64,000 nucleotides of DNA from an uncultured Oleiphilaceae bacterium (lineage in GTDB: Bacteria > Pseudomonadota > Gammaproteobacteria > Pseudomonadales > Oleiphilaceae): the NCBI GenBank assembly GCA_913060665.1, contig CAJXUY010000001.1:248001-312000 (forward strand). Reading direction: 5' to 3'. This document shows positions 36,563 to 46,299 of this stretch, one piece after another. The position numbers and the translations under genes were made by a program. Numbering within the stretch: the first letter of the stretch is position 1; each line of letters begins with the position of its first letter. A model generated the notes under the pieces. The model was not told where the DNA came from. It was given only the letters and a program-made list of their open reading frames with translations, and made no database searches.

Positions 36563-39500
36563 GACTGATGCTCCTGCAACGCGTCAAATAGTGCGCTATA
36601 TAAATTAGTAATTTCTTGCTCCCACGGACCAGGCCAATCAGGTTTTTGCTGCCAAAACCACTGTATATATGGGTCAAATGAAAGCCCACGCTGACTAAAA
36701 CTATCACACCAGATAGCATCAAAATCTGACGAAGAAAACATTTTACCGGTGCGTTTTTTTTCAAACACTTTTTTCGCAAGTTCGGCATTGATAAGTTTGG
36801 GGCAAATTAACCCTTGCTCCCTCGCCACCAGCCATCGTTCAAGTTCTTGCTGCGGCTGTTCAGGTGGTCCAAATTCGAGTATCTGATAGCCCTCATTTTT
36901 TTGGTCCCGGTAAACACCTTTAGTGGAGTTTATCGCTGTAAAACCACCCTGCTCACAAGCTAATGATACCAACAGGTGGTACAACCTCATACGCACTAAA
37001 TCCTTACCTTTTGGGTCAGCAGGCCGCCAAAAGATAATAGTTGACCCACTCACGATAAAAGATCCCGAGATATTGTAATCTCCCACTCTTACCGTTAATC
37101 GAGCCCTCGACATAGGCTGTTCAATACTACTGGTTAGGGCGGACGAAAACACCGTAGCCTGCTCTTTCCAATCTTCTAACTCTAGTGCGGTTCTTGGGGT
37201 ATCTGGTAATTTCCCCCTTAGTATTTCATGAGTTATACGCTGATCCATATCTTCGCCATCAATATCCCCATTAATTAGCGCTGACTGAATAATATACCGA
37301 TCAAGAAAATTAGTGGTGAACGGCTCCGCATCGTCAGGGACTTCTGCCGTTGGTGCATTGAGGTATAACTTTAACCTTTCGGTAGCCACCGTTTTAGCAG
37401 GATTATCGAAAAATGAAACCAGTCTTTCAACATCAAGTTCAATGGGTGAGTCACACTCAGGTACTTGGATGGAGCTGCCAGATTGAATGTCTATTGGGAT
37501 GGCTGTTAGGTTGTCCCGAGCTTCTTCGCCTACACCTAACGCCAACCAACTTTCATTAAAACCAAAAAAAGGCGTTTGATAGTTTTTATCACTAAAGGGT
37601 TGCAGAGGATGACACTTTATTTCGGTGTCGGCATCCCAGTCATACCCTGAGTTAAGGTAGTCAAGAAGCTCCTTAACCAACAAAGAAGGCTGCCGCTCCT
37701 GATTGTTCTTAATATCGCTTCCTTGATAACTTAAATACAGTTTATCTCTTGCGGAGATCAGGGCTTCAAGAAACAGGTATCGATCATCACCTCTACGAGA
37801 CCGATCTCCCAAACGAGGGGGTGACTCAGTGAGTAGGTCGAACCCCATCGGTTGCCGCTGTCTGGGGAAATCCCCGTCATTTAACCCCAAAATAGCAATC
37901 ACTTTAAACGGCACGCTTCGCATCGGAATCATAGAGCAAAAGGTAATCTGGCCAGTCATAAAGCTCTGGCCTTGCTGTGGCTGACTAAAACAATTATTTA
38001 AATAAGTCGTTACAACTGACAGTGGTAATGTATCATTGAACTTAGCAGTAACGGTGTTCTCGGCTAGTGTATTGATTGCATTAATCACAATTTGATAGCC
38101 ACTAGCATCTTCAGCTGTCGGTTCGAAGGTGCTGTCTATTAAGTTCGCTAAAAATTTCTGCCAGTGTTTTGGGGTACGATCTTGGGTTAATTGCCGAGCA
38201 TAAAATTGAAGGTTTTCTATTAAGCCTAACAGCTTCCCAAGCTTGTCAGCATAGCTACCTTCAACCCAAGGTAGGGTTAATTGTTTCAAGCCATCGGCAG
38301 CAGCGTAAACTTCTTCTCTATCTGCATGTGCAAACCCTAACATTAGCCGGTTTAAACCTTGCTCCCAGGTGAAACGGTCATTGCTATTTGTAACACCTGT
38401 AAAATGACTCTTATGTTCCGGGTTAAGGCCCCAGTGAACCGCAGCGACAGATAACCAGTGGGTATAGAGTTCGACATCTGAATACTCCAACCCAAACCGA
38501 TTTAGCACGGATGGTATACGAAGATATCCCAAAATCTGACTTACCTGAAATCGACTATCTGGAAGCGTTAATAACTCACTAAACGCCTGAATAATCGGTT
38601 CAAGGTCATTTAACGTTCGATCAGCTATTGAGCAAGGTAGTTGCGGGTCCGCGTCAGCTCCAAACGATCGCCCCCGTTTAAATACCGAGTCGATGTAGGG
38701 GGCATAGTTTTCGACTTGAGGACTCATAACCAACACATCTTTAGGCGTTAGCAAGCTGTCATTTTTAAATTGCATTAACAACCAGTCATGCAAAACCTGA
38801 ATTTCTCTTAAAGCGCTGTGTGCAGAGGCCACAGTAATACTTTCGTCCTGATTTGAACGACTATTAACAATCTCTGTAGTGACTTTTTGATCCTTACAAC
38901 GTTTATCAGACAATGTAAGAATATCATCCTGCACACAGTGCAATAGCGTATCTCGCCCTGCACTATAAAATAGCGGAATTTCACCATCTGCACGATCGCA
39001 CAACAGTTTTAAACACTCTTGTCCTTGCTGCCCAAGGTTTGCCAATAGAGGGTTACCTATCTCTTCTGAAATCGAAGACAAAGCCTGTCCTTGTTCAACC
39101 CACTTCGCACGCTCACGAATTTGCGATTTCTCACTTCGTAAGTCGCCCCAATATTCGTCAGATGGGTTTAGCATAAAAAAGTGGATATCGGTATAAGAAG
39201 AAAGAACCTTTATGAAGTCCATCCAGAGGGGCGGTAATGCGTTTATCCCAAAGATAAATAGTCGTTCAGGTAAGGAACAGGGTTCAGCCGCAAGTTTTGC
39301 GACTGTTTTTTCTATTAGGGTTAACGGTGGGTCCCCTAGACGTTGGTAAACAATACTCCAAAGCTTACCTTGCCAGTCGCTGGCAATGGTTTCGTTTTCA
39401 TCATTGCCAGATCCTGACTGCCATCCTGTGATCCATTCAGGTCGATAGATTAGATATTGTTCAAATAAGTCCGATAGCTCTCTTGCTAGCTGAAAACGCT

Positions 39501-39888
39501 TTAACGAGTCTTCTTGCTGCGTGATTGAGTCAAACCAATAATGATTCGCTTCCGAACAGCTAGGGTTACCGAAGAAGTCTTGATCTGCTAATGCCTCGTA
39601 TATAGCCCAGATAAGAATTTCACGACTATAAGGGGACACATCGGGTAAAGATTCATCAGCTAAAACCTGGTTTATCAGCCCCCAAAAGAAGTTTCCCGGG
39701 AGCGGATATCGGGCATTCATCACTACCCCTCTCCGGCTCGCCAGCTCAAGAGATAACCAATGATGCATCCCTTGGTTCTGAACGACTATGACGTCTTCAG
39801 ACAATGGGAGATTAGAAGGGAGTTCCAATAATCGGCTAAGCAGTGTCACCAGGTCTTCCATGCGATTACCTGGATAAAAATTAAACAT
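36559..39888 (-). CDS. recC: Exodeoxyribonuclease V gamma subunit RecC
   Basis: A 1109-residue RecC: the N-terminal FNFYPGNRMEDLVTLLS, the inactive helicase fold with QNQGMHHWLSLELA, and the GLNDGDFPRQRQPMGFDLL region that scans for Chi. It holds the RecBCD complex together. Start ATG 39888, stop overlapping recB. It is the first gene of the recC-recB-recD-WYL unit. Confidence 0.95.
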   Translation of the reverse strand: MFNFYPGNRMEDLVTLLSRLLELPSNLPLSEDVIVVQNQGMHHWLSLELASRRGVVMNARYPLPGNFFWGLINQVLADESLPDVSPYSREILIWAIYEALADQDFFGNPSCSEANHYWFDSITQQEDSLKRFQLARELSDLFEQYLIYRPEWITGWQSGSGNDENETIASDWQGKLWSIVYQRLGDPPLTLIEKTVAKLAAEPCSLPERLFIFGINALPPLWMDFIKVLSSYTDIHFFMLNPSDEYWGDLRSEKSQIRERAKWVEQGQALSSISEEIGNPLLANLGQQGQECLKLLCDRADGEIPLFYSAGRDTLLHCVQDDILTLSDKRCKDQKVTTEIVNSRSNQDESITVASAHSALREIQVLHDWLLMQFKNDSLLTPKDVLVMSPQVENYAPYIDSVFKRGRSFGADADPQLPCSIADRTLNDLEPIIQAFSELLTLPDSRFQVSQILGYLRIPSVLNRFGLEYSDVELYTHWLSVAAVHWGLNPEHKSHFTGVTNSNDRFTWEQGLNRLMLGFAHADREEVYAAADGLKQLTLPWVEGSYADKLGKLLGLIENLQFYARQLTQDRTPKHWQKFLANLIDSTFEPTAEDASGYQIVINAINTLAENTVTAKFNDTLPLSVVTTYLNNCFSQPQQGQSFMTGQITFCSMIPMRSVPFKVIAILGLNDGDFPRQRQPMGFDLLTESPPRLGDRSRRGDDRYLFLEALISARDKLYLSYQGSDIKNNQERQPSLLVKELLDYLNSGYDWDADTEIKCHPLQPFSDKNYQTPFFGFNESWLALGVGEEARDNLTAIPIDIQSGSSIQVPECDSPIELDVERLVSFFDNPAKTVATERLKLYLNAPTAEVPDDAEPFTTNFLDRYIIQSALINGDIDGEDMDQRITHEILRGKLPDTPRTALELEDWKEQATVFSSALTSSIEQPMSRARLTVRVGDYNISGSFIVSGSTIIFWRPADPKGKDLVRMRLYHLLVSLACEQGGFTAINSTKGVYRDQKNEGYQILEFGPPEQPQQELERWLVAREQGLICPKLINAELAKKVFEKKRTGKMFSSSDFDAIWCDSFSQRGLSFDPYIQWFWQQKPDWPGPWEQEITNLYSALFDALQEHQS

Positions 39889-40012
39889 ATAGAGCCCTTC
39901 TTACCTACACAGGATTGTGTATTATTCGTACCAGCCTTAATCAACCATGAGAGCAACCCATACGACGGTCCTTCGCTAAACAATATAAGCTACTAGTACA
40001 TTGATCAACACG

Positions 40013-40222
40013 TCACTTTTGATGAATATATGGCTCAGTTTGAGTCGGGTCCAATAAATTATCCAGGTCGGTTCGTCGTGTTGCCATGAGTGCAACCCAC
40101 TCCGATACAGACTGAGCCCACTCACTACTAGGCCTAATTTGAGGAGCTGCGAATGACTTTGCGGTAACACCATTAGGTGCAAATACAATTAATGGCCCCA
40201 GCTCATATGCTTTTAAACTCAT
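40013..40222 (-). CDS. Small conserved-looking hypothetical protein
   Basis: A 69-residue ORF (MSLKAYELGPLIVFAPNG... LMATRRTDLDNLL). It has an N-terminal beta part and a helical tail with WAQSVSEWVALMATRR. No membrane segment. A weak AGGT-type ribosome-binding site lies before ATG 40222. An overlapping frame at 39976-40188 has less protein-like composition. Function unknown. Confidence 0.45.
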   Translation of the reverse strand: MSLKAYELGPLIVFAPNGVTAKSFAAPQIRPSSEWAQSVSEWVALMATRRTDLDNLLDPTQTEPYIHQK

Positions 40223-40289
40223 GTATTACCTATTTCATTATTGTTTAAACGATATCAGTTTGCGGAAGGTCAACACCCATATATTACAA

Positions 40290-40742
40290 CTAGGTGATTT
40301 CATATAGGTTATCGGCGTCATCATCATAATTGAATGCACCTAAAAATGTCGTGTATTGGTCCTTTTCAACACCTGCTATCTTTGGGCTATACTCACAATC
40401 AAATAACAAAATGATCCATGTAACATCATCCACCTTCTTCTTCGTCGCTTTACTCATTAGTGTTTCAATATAGGAAGTCGAAAAAGAGCACTGACCCGCC
40501 GCATCTTTCACCTTTGTTGTGCCGGTTTCAGCCCCGTTGGTTTCCATATTTTCAACAATAAAATACGCCAGGTTATAGTTATCTGACCAGTTGTTGGTTG
40601 CACGCGTATTTTTCTTGCTGAATGTTTCTTCAAAATACGCATCAGGGATATCGGCATATGGATGTGTTGATACCCACACTGACACCTTATTTTTTTTGGT
40701 AAAATCGTGCCCTTTAGACTCTTTACGTCGCTTTGGCTCCAT
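40290..40742 (-). CDS. Putative Imm22-family immunity protein (orphan)
   Basis: A 150-residue protein whose middle and C-terminus (CSFSTSYIETLMSKATKKKVDDVTWIILLFDCEYSP... YTTFLGAFNYDDD) resemble immunity protein 22, which protects against polymorphic toxins. The start VSVWVSTHP also fits that family. No toxin or contact-dependent gene adjoins it, so it would be an orphan. The assignment is from pattern memory, not alignment. Confidence 0.5.
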   Translation of the reverse strand: MEPKRRKESKGHDFTKKNKVSVWVSTHPYADIPDAYFEETFSKKNTRATNNWSDNYNLAYFIVENMETNGAETGTTKVKDAAGQCSFSTSYIETLMSKATKKKVDDVTWIILLFDCEYSPKIAGVEKDQYTTFLGAFNYDDDADNLYEIT

Positions 40743-40775
40743 CAGACACTCCTTATAAGGTTACTAAAATAAATA

Positions 40776-41447
40776 CTAAAACGGACTAGGACAGCAAACG
40801 TCAATACGCTGCCCTGTGACCGGATGATTAAATTCAATAGTCGTTGCATGAAGCATTAGCCTATCGGCCATAAAGAACGCTTCATCGGTTGCATACAAGT
40901 CACAGCCAAGAATAGAATGGCCGATTTCACGACTATGAACTCTTAACTGATGGGTGCGCCCGGTTATCGGTGTAAACTTAACCTTTGTCACACGGGGTTC
41001 AATCACCCGCTCAAGTACTTGATATGCGCTTTGAGCCTGCTTACCCATAACGCGACATACTTTTTGTAGAGGAAAGTGTTCCTTGTCTTTTACAATAGGA
41101 ATATCGATGGTACCAACGTCATTTTCAACATGACCTTGCAGCAATGCTGTATACGACTTAATGACAGTTCGCGACTGGAATTGTTTCGTTAAGTGCCCAT
41201 TGGCCGATTTAGTTAGAGCAACAATAAGCAGACCCGAAGTGCCGAAGTCTAAACGGTGAACCATAGTGGCAGTTGGATAATCCCTAACTAGGCGATAATG
41301 AACCGAATCAATATTGTCAGGGTGCTTCCCTGAGAGCGTTAACAGCCCAGTAGGCTTATTAATAACTAATAGGTGCTCATCCTTATAAAGGACATCTATT
41401 GACGCACTACAGTATGGAACGATAAAAGGGTCTGCCTGAGGCTGCAT
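40776..41447 (-). CDS. rluA: RluA-type pseudouridine synthase
   Basis: A 223-residue enzyme with HRLD at 64-67 (Asp67 catalytic) in the RluA/RsuA superfamily signature MVHRLDFGTSGLLIVAL, then a PITGRTHQLRVHSREIGHSILGCDLY motif. E. coli RluA is 219 residues and modifies 23S U746 and tRNA U32; length and lack of an S4 domain fit RluA more than RluC/D, though close paralogues cannot be excluded. Separate transcript from the neighbours is likely. Confidence 0.75.
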   Translation of the reverse strand: MQPQADPFIVPYCSASIDVLYKDEHLLVINKPTGLLTLSGKHPDNIDSVHYRLVRDYPTATMVHRLDFGTSGLLIVALTKSANGHLTKQFQSRTVIKSYTALLQGHVENDVGTIDIPIVKDKEHFPLQKVCRVMGKQAQSAYQVLERVIEPRVTKVKFTPITGRTHQLRVHSREIGHSILGCDLYATDEAFFMADRLMLHATTIEFNHPVTGQRIDVCCPSPF

Positions 41448-41563
41448 AAATGAATTCTGACGATAATATTATGGCGTAGTAGGCACTATACTTAAATGGA
41501 TCCTTTTTTAGAACTAAAAGAGCGTTAGCAACATATCAATAATCTCACTGGAATAATACAGCA

Positions 41564-42046
41564 CTATAATAACCCAGGAACCTTGCTAAGCACTTTATGT
41601 AATTCCGCATAAACATCATCAAACTGCTCAAGACTCAACCCACTATTACACAACAACGCTTCGGGAACCTTACGAGCATGGGCTCGAAGGGAGGCACCTT
41701 GAGCCGTTAAACCAACTCTCACCACCCGCTCATCTACCGAGTCTCGATTTCTAGTCACTAAGCCTTGAGCTTCAAGCCTTTTTAGCAGTGGTGTTAGTGT
41801 TCCGTTATCCAACTGTAGTTTTTCAGAAATAACGCCCACCTTTAGTCCCTTATCGGGTAATGGTTCATCGCAAAAATACTCCCAAAGCACCAACATCACA
41901 AGATATTGTGGGTACGTGAGGCTTAACTCGTTCAATAATGGTCGATATGCTGATGTCATCTTTCTTGATGCTGTATAAAGCAAAAAACAAAGCTGATTAT
42001 CAAGCTTTAGGGAATCATTCTGATCAGGATATATGGCTTTACTCAT
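41564..42046 (-). CDS. ohrR: MarR-family peroxide sensor, OhrR type
   Basis: A 160-residue winged-helix MarR protein with the OhrR N-terminus LDNQLCFLLYTASRKM: reactive Cys20, with further Cys at 59 and 133 compatible with a two-Cys OhrR that forms a disulfide on organic peroxides. The DNA-binding wing VISEKLQLDNGTLTPLLKRLEAQGLVTR is present. It is immediately followed by the glutathione peroxidase gene on the same strand (upstream side), and an OhrR-like palindrome precedes that gene. Confidence 0.8.
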   Translation of the reverse strand: MSKAIYPDQNDSLKLDNQLCFLLYTASRKMTSAYRPLLNELSLTYPQYLVMLVLWEYFCDEPLPDKGLKVGVISEKLQLDNGTLTPLLKRLEAQGLVTRNRDSVDERVVRVGLTAQGASLRAHARKVPEALLCNSGLSLEQFDDVYAELHKVLSKVPGLL

Positions 42047-42166
42047 AACCTCTTCTCATACCATAATATTCAAAGTGACCTACGGAGCCCTTAAAGCTAG
42101 GCGACTTTCACGACAACCTTAGAGTTGTAATGAAAGCCACATGCTAGTAGACGGTGATGTCGATAC

Positions 42167-42655
42167 TTAGCTAGCTAAAAGTTTATCAATTATTGGCTCT
42201 AACTTAGCCGGCTCAGTGGTCGGTGAAAAGCGTTCAACCACTTGCCCCTCTTTATTGACCAAAAACTTAGTAAAATTCCATTTAACTTTTTCTGACCCCA
42301 TTAGCCCTTTTGCTGACTTTTTTAACGTTTCATACAGCGGGTGAGTTGAGGCGCCATTGACGTCTACTTTGGCAAACATTGGAAATGTTACGCCATAATT
42401 GAGCGAGCAGAACTCGCTAATCTCTTCATTGGAGCCAGGGTCTTGATGTAAGAATTGATTCGAAGGAAACCCTAAGACCACTAACCCTTTTTCTTCATAT
42501 TCTTTATAAAGCTTCTCTAGACCTTCAAATTGCGGTGTAAAACCGCATTTGCTTGCAGTATTGACAATTAAAAGAACCTTTCCTTTGTATTGCGCTAAAT
42601 TTACTTCTTCCCCATTAATTTTCTTTAAGGGAATATCATAGATATTGTTGTCCAT
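42167..42655 (-). CDS. Glutathione peroxidase (Cys type)
   Basis: A 162-residue thioredoxin-fold peroxidase: peroxidatic Cys37 ([12 protein letters not shown]), Gln/Asn/Trp catalytic partners (FPSNQF; WNFTKF), and standard length. It reduces lipid or alkyl hydroperoxides with thioredoxin or glutathione. ATG 42655 follows AGGAG at nine bases; an in-frame ATG at 42664 is too near that site. An OhrR-type operator is at 42699-42723. The usual Ohr gene is not in the window. Confidence 0.9.
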   Translation of the reverse strand: MDNNIYDIPLKKINGEEVNLAQYKGKVLLIVNTASKCGFTPQFEGLEKLYKEYEEKGLVVLGFPSNQFLHQDPGSNEEISEFCSLNYGVTFPMFAKVDVNGASTHPLYETLKKSAKGLMGSEKVKWNFTKFLVNKEGQVVERFSPTTEPAKLEPIIDKLLAS

Positions 42656-42698
42656 ACACTGCATCTCCTGAGTATTAATATAAGTCTAGGCAATATCA

Positions 42699-42723
42699 TT
42701 GCACACAATTATATTGTGCGCAA
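42699..42723 (-). promoter_or_regulatory. OhrR-like operator upstream of glutathione peroxidase
   Basis: TTGCACACAAT-TAT-ATTGTGCGCAA is an 11-bp near-perfect inverted repeat (one mismatch) 44 bp upstream of the peroxidase ATG. It is the shape of known OhrR binding sites. I saw no equal site before ohrR itself. Confidence 0.7.
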
Positions 42724-42761
42724 TATTTAAAGCACTCCCCCAAAAGCGCCACACCGTTGTA

Positions 42762-43427
42762 TTACTCCAAAGAGAGCGCCATCAGTTTACTAATATGGGA
42801 AAGTGGTCGGCCTGAATCTGCCTTTAATTCATTAAAAAAATCACTAACTGTGAGAATATCAGCCTTAGATGTTGGTTTACTGTCAATCACCTGCAAACTC
42901 AAAAGCTTTTGAATCACATCGTTCGTTAACACAAACGTATCTTTGCCAACCATTCGGAGAAAGTAAGGCGTTGATTGCCCACCCATTCTTTTGAATCGTT
43001 TAGAGATTTGGAGCCAAAGCTGTGTGATATCCTGGTCCCACTCGGCGATAAACTCCCCGAAGCTAATACCTTCTGCTGTTAGGTCATTCATCTCGAGCGC
43101 ATTAACCGGGATCGTTTGTAGTTTACCCCAATGCCGGATAAGGCCTTTGTCCTGCATGACTCGCTCCATAAATGCGTCGTCAATCAAGACCAGCTTTTTA
43201 GGGTCAAACCCCCAAAATACCGTTTCGAAATGCGCCCACTTGGCGTTGATCACAGAATGCGTCATGCCAGCCTGAAAAATTCGTCGGCTCATAGCAGACA
43301 AGTAAAAGCCATTACTCTGGGCTTTTAGTTGATTGGCGTCCAAGACTGTCGGCATAGCGGCCTCGAGCACGTTAATAGAACCCAATTTTCTTAATGCAGC
43401 CTCAAATATTTGATCATATGCATTCAA
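42762..43427 (-). CDS. DNA-3-methyladenine glycosylase I-like protein
   Basis: A 221-residue helical protein matching Tag-like proteins: LRKLGSINVLEAAMPTVL, the FQAGMTHSVINAKWAHFETVFWGFDPKKLV segment, and FLRMVGKDTFVLTNDVIQKLLSLQVID with a helix-hairpin-helix character. Known members remove 3-methyladenine from alkylated DNA; this subgroup lacks some zinc residues of classical Tag, so activity is likely but untested. Likely its own unit; ends near the OhrR site. Confidence 0.7.
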   Translation of the reverse strand: MNAYDQIFEAALRKLGSINVLEAAMPTVLDANQLKAQSNGFYLSAMSRRIFQAGMTHSVINAKWAHFETVFWGFDPKKLVLIDDAFMERVMQDKGLIRHWGKLQTIPVNALEMNDLTAEGISFGEFIAEWDQDITQLWLQISKRFKRMGGQSTPYFLRMVGKDTFVLTNDVIQKLLSLQVIDSKPTSKADILTVSDFFNELKADSGRPLSHISKLMALSLE

Positions 43428-43583
43428 AACAAACCACCTCGACGATTAACAATGACGTATTAGCATTGGACACTAAATTATTGAACTAAATACTTTTTCA
43501 AAAGCGTTGCTATTATATACAATAACGAATATAAGAAACTAACGTAAAACTGCTTCACACCTTATTTAAGAAAGCCAACATTT

Positions 43584-44798
43584 ATGAAAACGATCAAAAA
43601 ATCCAGTAAGTTAGACAACGTTTGCTATGAAATTCGTGGTGAGGTGTTAAAAGAAGCAAAAAGGCTTGAAGAGGAAGGCCATAGAATCCTTAAGCTCAAT
43701 ATTGGTAACCCGGCCCCTTTTGGCTTTGACGTACCTGAGGAGCTGCAAACAGACATCATTCATAACCTTCCATCAGCTCAAGGCTATTGTGACTCCAAAG
43801 GGCTGTTCTCTGCCCGTAAAGCCGTCATGCAGTACACCCAACAAAAAGATATTGCTGGTGTTGATATTGAAGATATATACCTAGGAAATGGTGTTAGTGA
43901 ACTTATCGTGATGGCAATGCAAGCATTGCTAAACCCTGAAGATGAAGTACTCATACCTGCTCCGGACTACCCTCTTTGGACCGCAGCGGTTAAATTGAGT
44001 GGCGGTAAGGCCATTCATTATAAGTGTGATGAAGATAATGACTGGCAACCAGATTTAGACGATATCCGCAGTAAAATCAACAAAAACACCAAAGCGATTG
44101 TGGTGATTAATCCTAACAATCCTACAGGTTCAGTTTATAGCCTTAAAACGCTTAAACAAATAGTTGAAGTTGCGCGTGAGCACGGTTTAATTATCCTTGC
44201 CGACGAAATTTATGACAAAATTTTATACGATGATGCCGTTCATGTTTGCCTCGCATCACTCGCAGATGATCTCCTGTTTTTAACATTTAATGGACTATCA
44301 AAATCATATAGGGCTGCAGGCTATCGATCTGGCTGGATGATCATCAGTGGTGCTAAACACCAAGCCACGGATTTAATAGAGGGCATTGAGATGCTGTCTT
44401 CTATGAGGTTATGCGCAAACGTACCAGCACAGTTTGCAATTCAAACGGCATTGGGCGGATATCAAAGTATAAATGACCTAGTATTACCCGGCGGCCGGTT
44501 AAAAGAACAAAGGGATCTTGCCTGGAAGCTACTTAATGACATACCAGGCGTCTCATGCACCAAGCCAAAAGGTGCACTTTATTTATTCCCTAAGCTCGAC
44601 CCTGAACACTTCAACATTAAGAACGATGAGCGGCTAATTCTCGACCTTTTAAAGCAAGAAAAAATGTTGTTTGTTCAAGGAAGTGCGTTCAACATTGACG
44701 ACACTCAACACCTTCGGGTTGTATTTCTACCGAGAGTAGATGTGCTTGAAGATGCTATTGGGCGATTTGCTCATTTTTTAAGTAAATATAAACAGTAG
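43584..44798 (+). CDS. alaA: Alanine-type aminotransferase (AlaA-like)
   Basis: A 404-residue class I PLP aminotransferase: DYPLWTAAVKLSGG, the IINPNNPTGSVY stretch, DEIYDKILYD, and PLP lysine 240 in NGLSKSYRAAGYRSGW. AlaA-type enzymes convert pyruvate and glutamate to alanine. The full length and the IGNPAPFGFDVPEELQ N-terminus fit this subgroup. Upstream region carries no strong regulatory signal that I see. Confidence 0.8.
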   Translation: MKTIKKSSKLDNVCYEIRGEVLKEAKRLEEEGHRILKLNIGNPAPFGFDVPEELQTDIIHNLPSAQGYCDSKGLFSARKAVMQYTQQKDIAGVDIEDIYLGNGVSELIVMAMQALLNPEDEVLIPAPDYPLWTAAVKLSGGKAIHYKCDEDNDWQPDLDDIRSKINKNTKAIVVINPNNPTGSVYSLKTLKQIVEVAREHGLIILADEIYDKILYDDAVHVCLASLADDLLFLTFNGLSKSYRAAGYRSGWMIISGAKHQATDLIEGIEMLSSMRLCANVPAQFAIQTALGGYQSINDLVLPGGRLKEQRDLAWKLLNDIPGVSCTKPKGALYLFPKLDPEHFNIKNDERLILDLLKQEKMLFVQGSAFNIDDTQHLRVVFLPRVDVLEDAIGRFAHFLSKYKQ

Positions 44799-44875
44799 CG
44801 TTAAACGAAGCCACGTTACAATAGCCCTTTAGAATTGACTAAAGATATAACTTCCAGCAACAAGAACGTTAAGCA

Positions 44876-45322
44876 ATGGCTGATTTACATATAGAAGACT
44901 TCTTTAAGGATGCAGCTAAAATACTAAATCAGCTTTACCTTAACTTTCCTAAAAAAAGCAGTGTATTTGTAGAGGATATCTCCGGAGATGATACTCCAGA
45001 TGAATATGGACTTCATGCCCCTCGTCACCAAGCATGCTTCGGTTGCATGCTATGGCTTGAAGAAGAGGGTTATTTACGATTTGAATCTACAATTCGGCAG
45101 GATGCTATTGATCAAGCCGTATTAACGCAAAAATCATTCTCCTTATTATCTCGAGTCTGCAGCGACCCAAAAATAATTGAACTTTCGGAACGCAGTGAAA
45201 ACGAGCTCAAGAACACTGCCTCAGATCTTCAAACCAACATTAATCTAGTGAGAAAGATTCAACATAAAGGCACTTCCACCCAATTAGCCGAAGTAATGCA
45301 ACGACTGCTTTTTCACGAGTGA
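44876..45322 (+). CDS. Conserved hypothetical protein (148 aa)
   Basis: A 148-residue soluble protein: N-terminal DLHIEDFFKDAAKILNQLYLNFPKKSSVFVEDI, then PRHQACFGCMLWLEEEGYLRFES and a helical C-terminus. A CFGC pair (about 55-58) could bind metal or be redox active, but nothing proves it. I recognise no family. It is 77 bp downstream of the aminotransferase on the same strand, possibly one unit. Confidence 0.5.
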   Translation: MADLHIEDFFKDAAKILNQLYLNFPKKSSVFVEDISGDDTPDEYGLHAPRHQACFGCMLWLEEEGYLRFESTIRQDAIDQAVLTQKSFSLLSRVCSDPKIIELSERSENELKNTASDLQTNINLVRKIQHKGTSTQLAEVMQRLLFHE

Positions 45323-45384
45323 CAGTTGACAACTCACACGAACATTAATGCTGATTACCATAAACCCTTAGCAGCGAAGCGGAA

Positions 45385-46299
45385 TCAAGATACCTTTCTA
45401 TAATGTAACACTTTAAGTCCTAGGTTTTCCTGAACCTCTTTCATCACTTCAGGGTTTTCAATTCTTGAGACAAATACAAAGTGCTCACTTTTTAATAGCA
45501 ACATAAACTCTTCTACAGTGACTAACGGATCGTTGAGACAAAATAGAATATCGGCACCAGATGAAGTCATCTCTGGGAGTCGGTTCACTATTTTTCGGTA
45601 GTCCTTACTAAATGAAAAACTTCCTTTCTGAAACGATGGAGGGTCAACGACGACTAAATCATAAGGTCCATATTTTCCGATTCTTCCCCAGCTTTTCAGT
45701 ATATTTAACTTTTGAAAACGTACACAATCATGCCCTTGGTGATTAAGTTGATGGTTTTTTCTACCTACGTTAAGCGCAGCAGAGCTCATGTCTATATTGG
45801 TTACGTTATTTGCCCCTCCCGCCAATGCAGCAACAGAAAAAGAACAAGTGTAACTAAATAGATTAAGAACGCGACGGTTAGAGCAATGACCCGCAACCCA
45901 CTTTCGCCCATTTTGCATATCAGTGAAAAAACCAAAATTCTGACTGCCACCAAGGTGAAGCTGATACTTCAAATGGTTCTCATTAATGACCTTTTGAAAC
46001 TCGACAGTTTCACCGCCTGCGTTAAAAACTGGCGCCGTTTTAATGTAACGCGCCTGAAAAAGCACCTCAATATTTGGAAGTGTCTTGAGTGCATCCATAA
46101 TTTTTATTGAAAATGCCTGAAGCCATGTATTAGAGCGTTCACCGAACAAAATAACTAATAACGTGCCAGATAGGTATTCAACGGTAATGTTTTCAAACCC
46201 AGGCAGACTTTTACCTCTTCCATGAAAAACCCGTGAAGCGTCTAAGTTAGACTCTAATAGCAGGACGTTACGCTTTACTTGTTCGATTAACTCAATCAT
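45385..46299 (-). CDS. Class I SAM-dependent methyltransferase, RlmI/RlmK-like
   Basis: A 304-residue enzyme resembling the methyltransferase part of RlmI/RlmK: FGFFTDMQNGRKWVAGHCSNRRVLNLFSYTCSFSVAAL (motif I), IDMSSAALNVGRKNHQLNH, LNILKSWGRIGKYGPYDLVVVDPPSFQKGSF (DPPS motif for base amination), then a long C-terminus. rRNA methylation is likely; target base unknown. It overlaps the NAD-kinase-like stop by 8 bp. Confidence 0.75.
   Translation of the reverse strand: MIELIEQVKRNVLLLESNLDASRVFHGRGKSLPGFENITVEYLSGTLLVILFGERSNTWLQAFSIKIMDALKTLPNIEVLFQARYIKTAPVFNAGGETVEFQKVINENHLKYQLHLGGSQNFGFFTDMQNGRKWVAGHCSNRRVLNLFSYTCSFSVAALAGGANNVTNIDMSSAALNVGRKNHQLNHQGHDCVRFQKLNILKSWGRIGKYGPYDLVVVDPPSFQKGSFSFSKDYRKIVNRLPEMTSSGADILFCLNDPLVTVEEFMLLLKSEHFVFVSRIENPEVMKEVQENLGLKVLHYRKVS

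Noticed and set aside
39976-40188. Second minus-strand frame overlapping the 69-residue ORF
   Set aside because: Composition is not protein-like and it has no ribosome-binding site.
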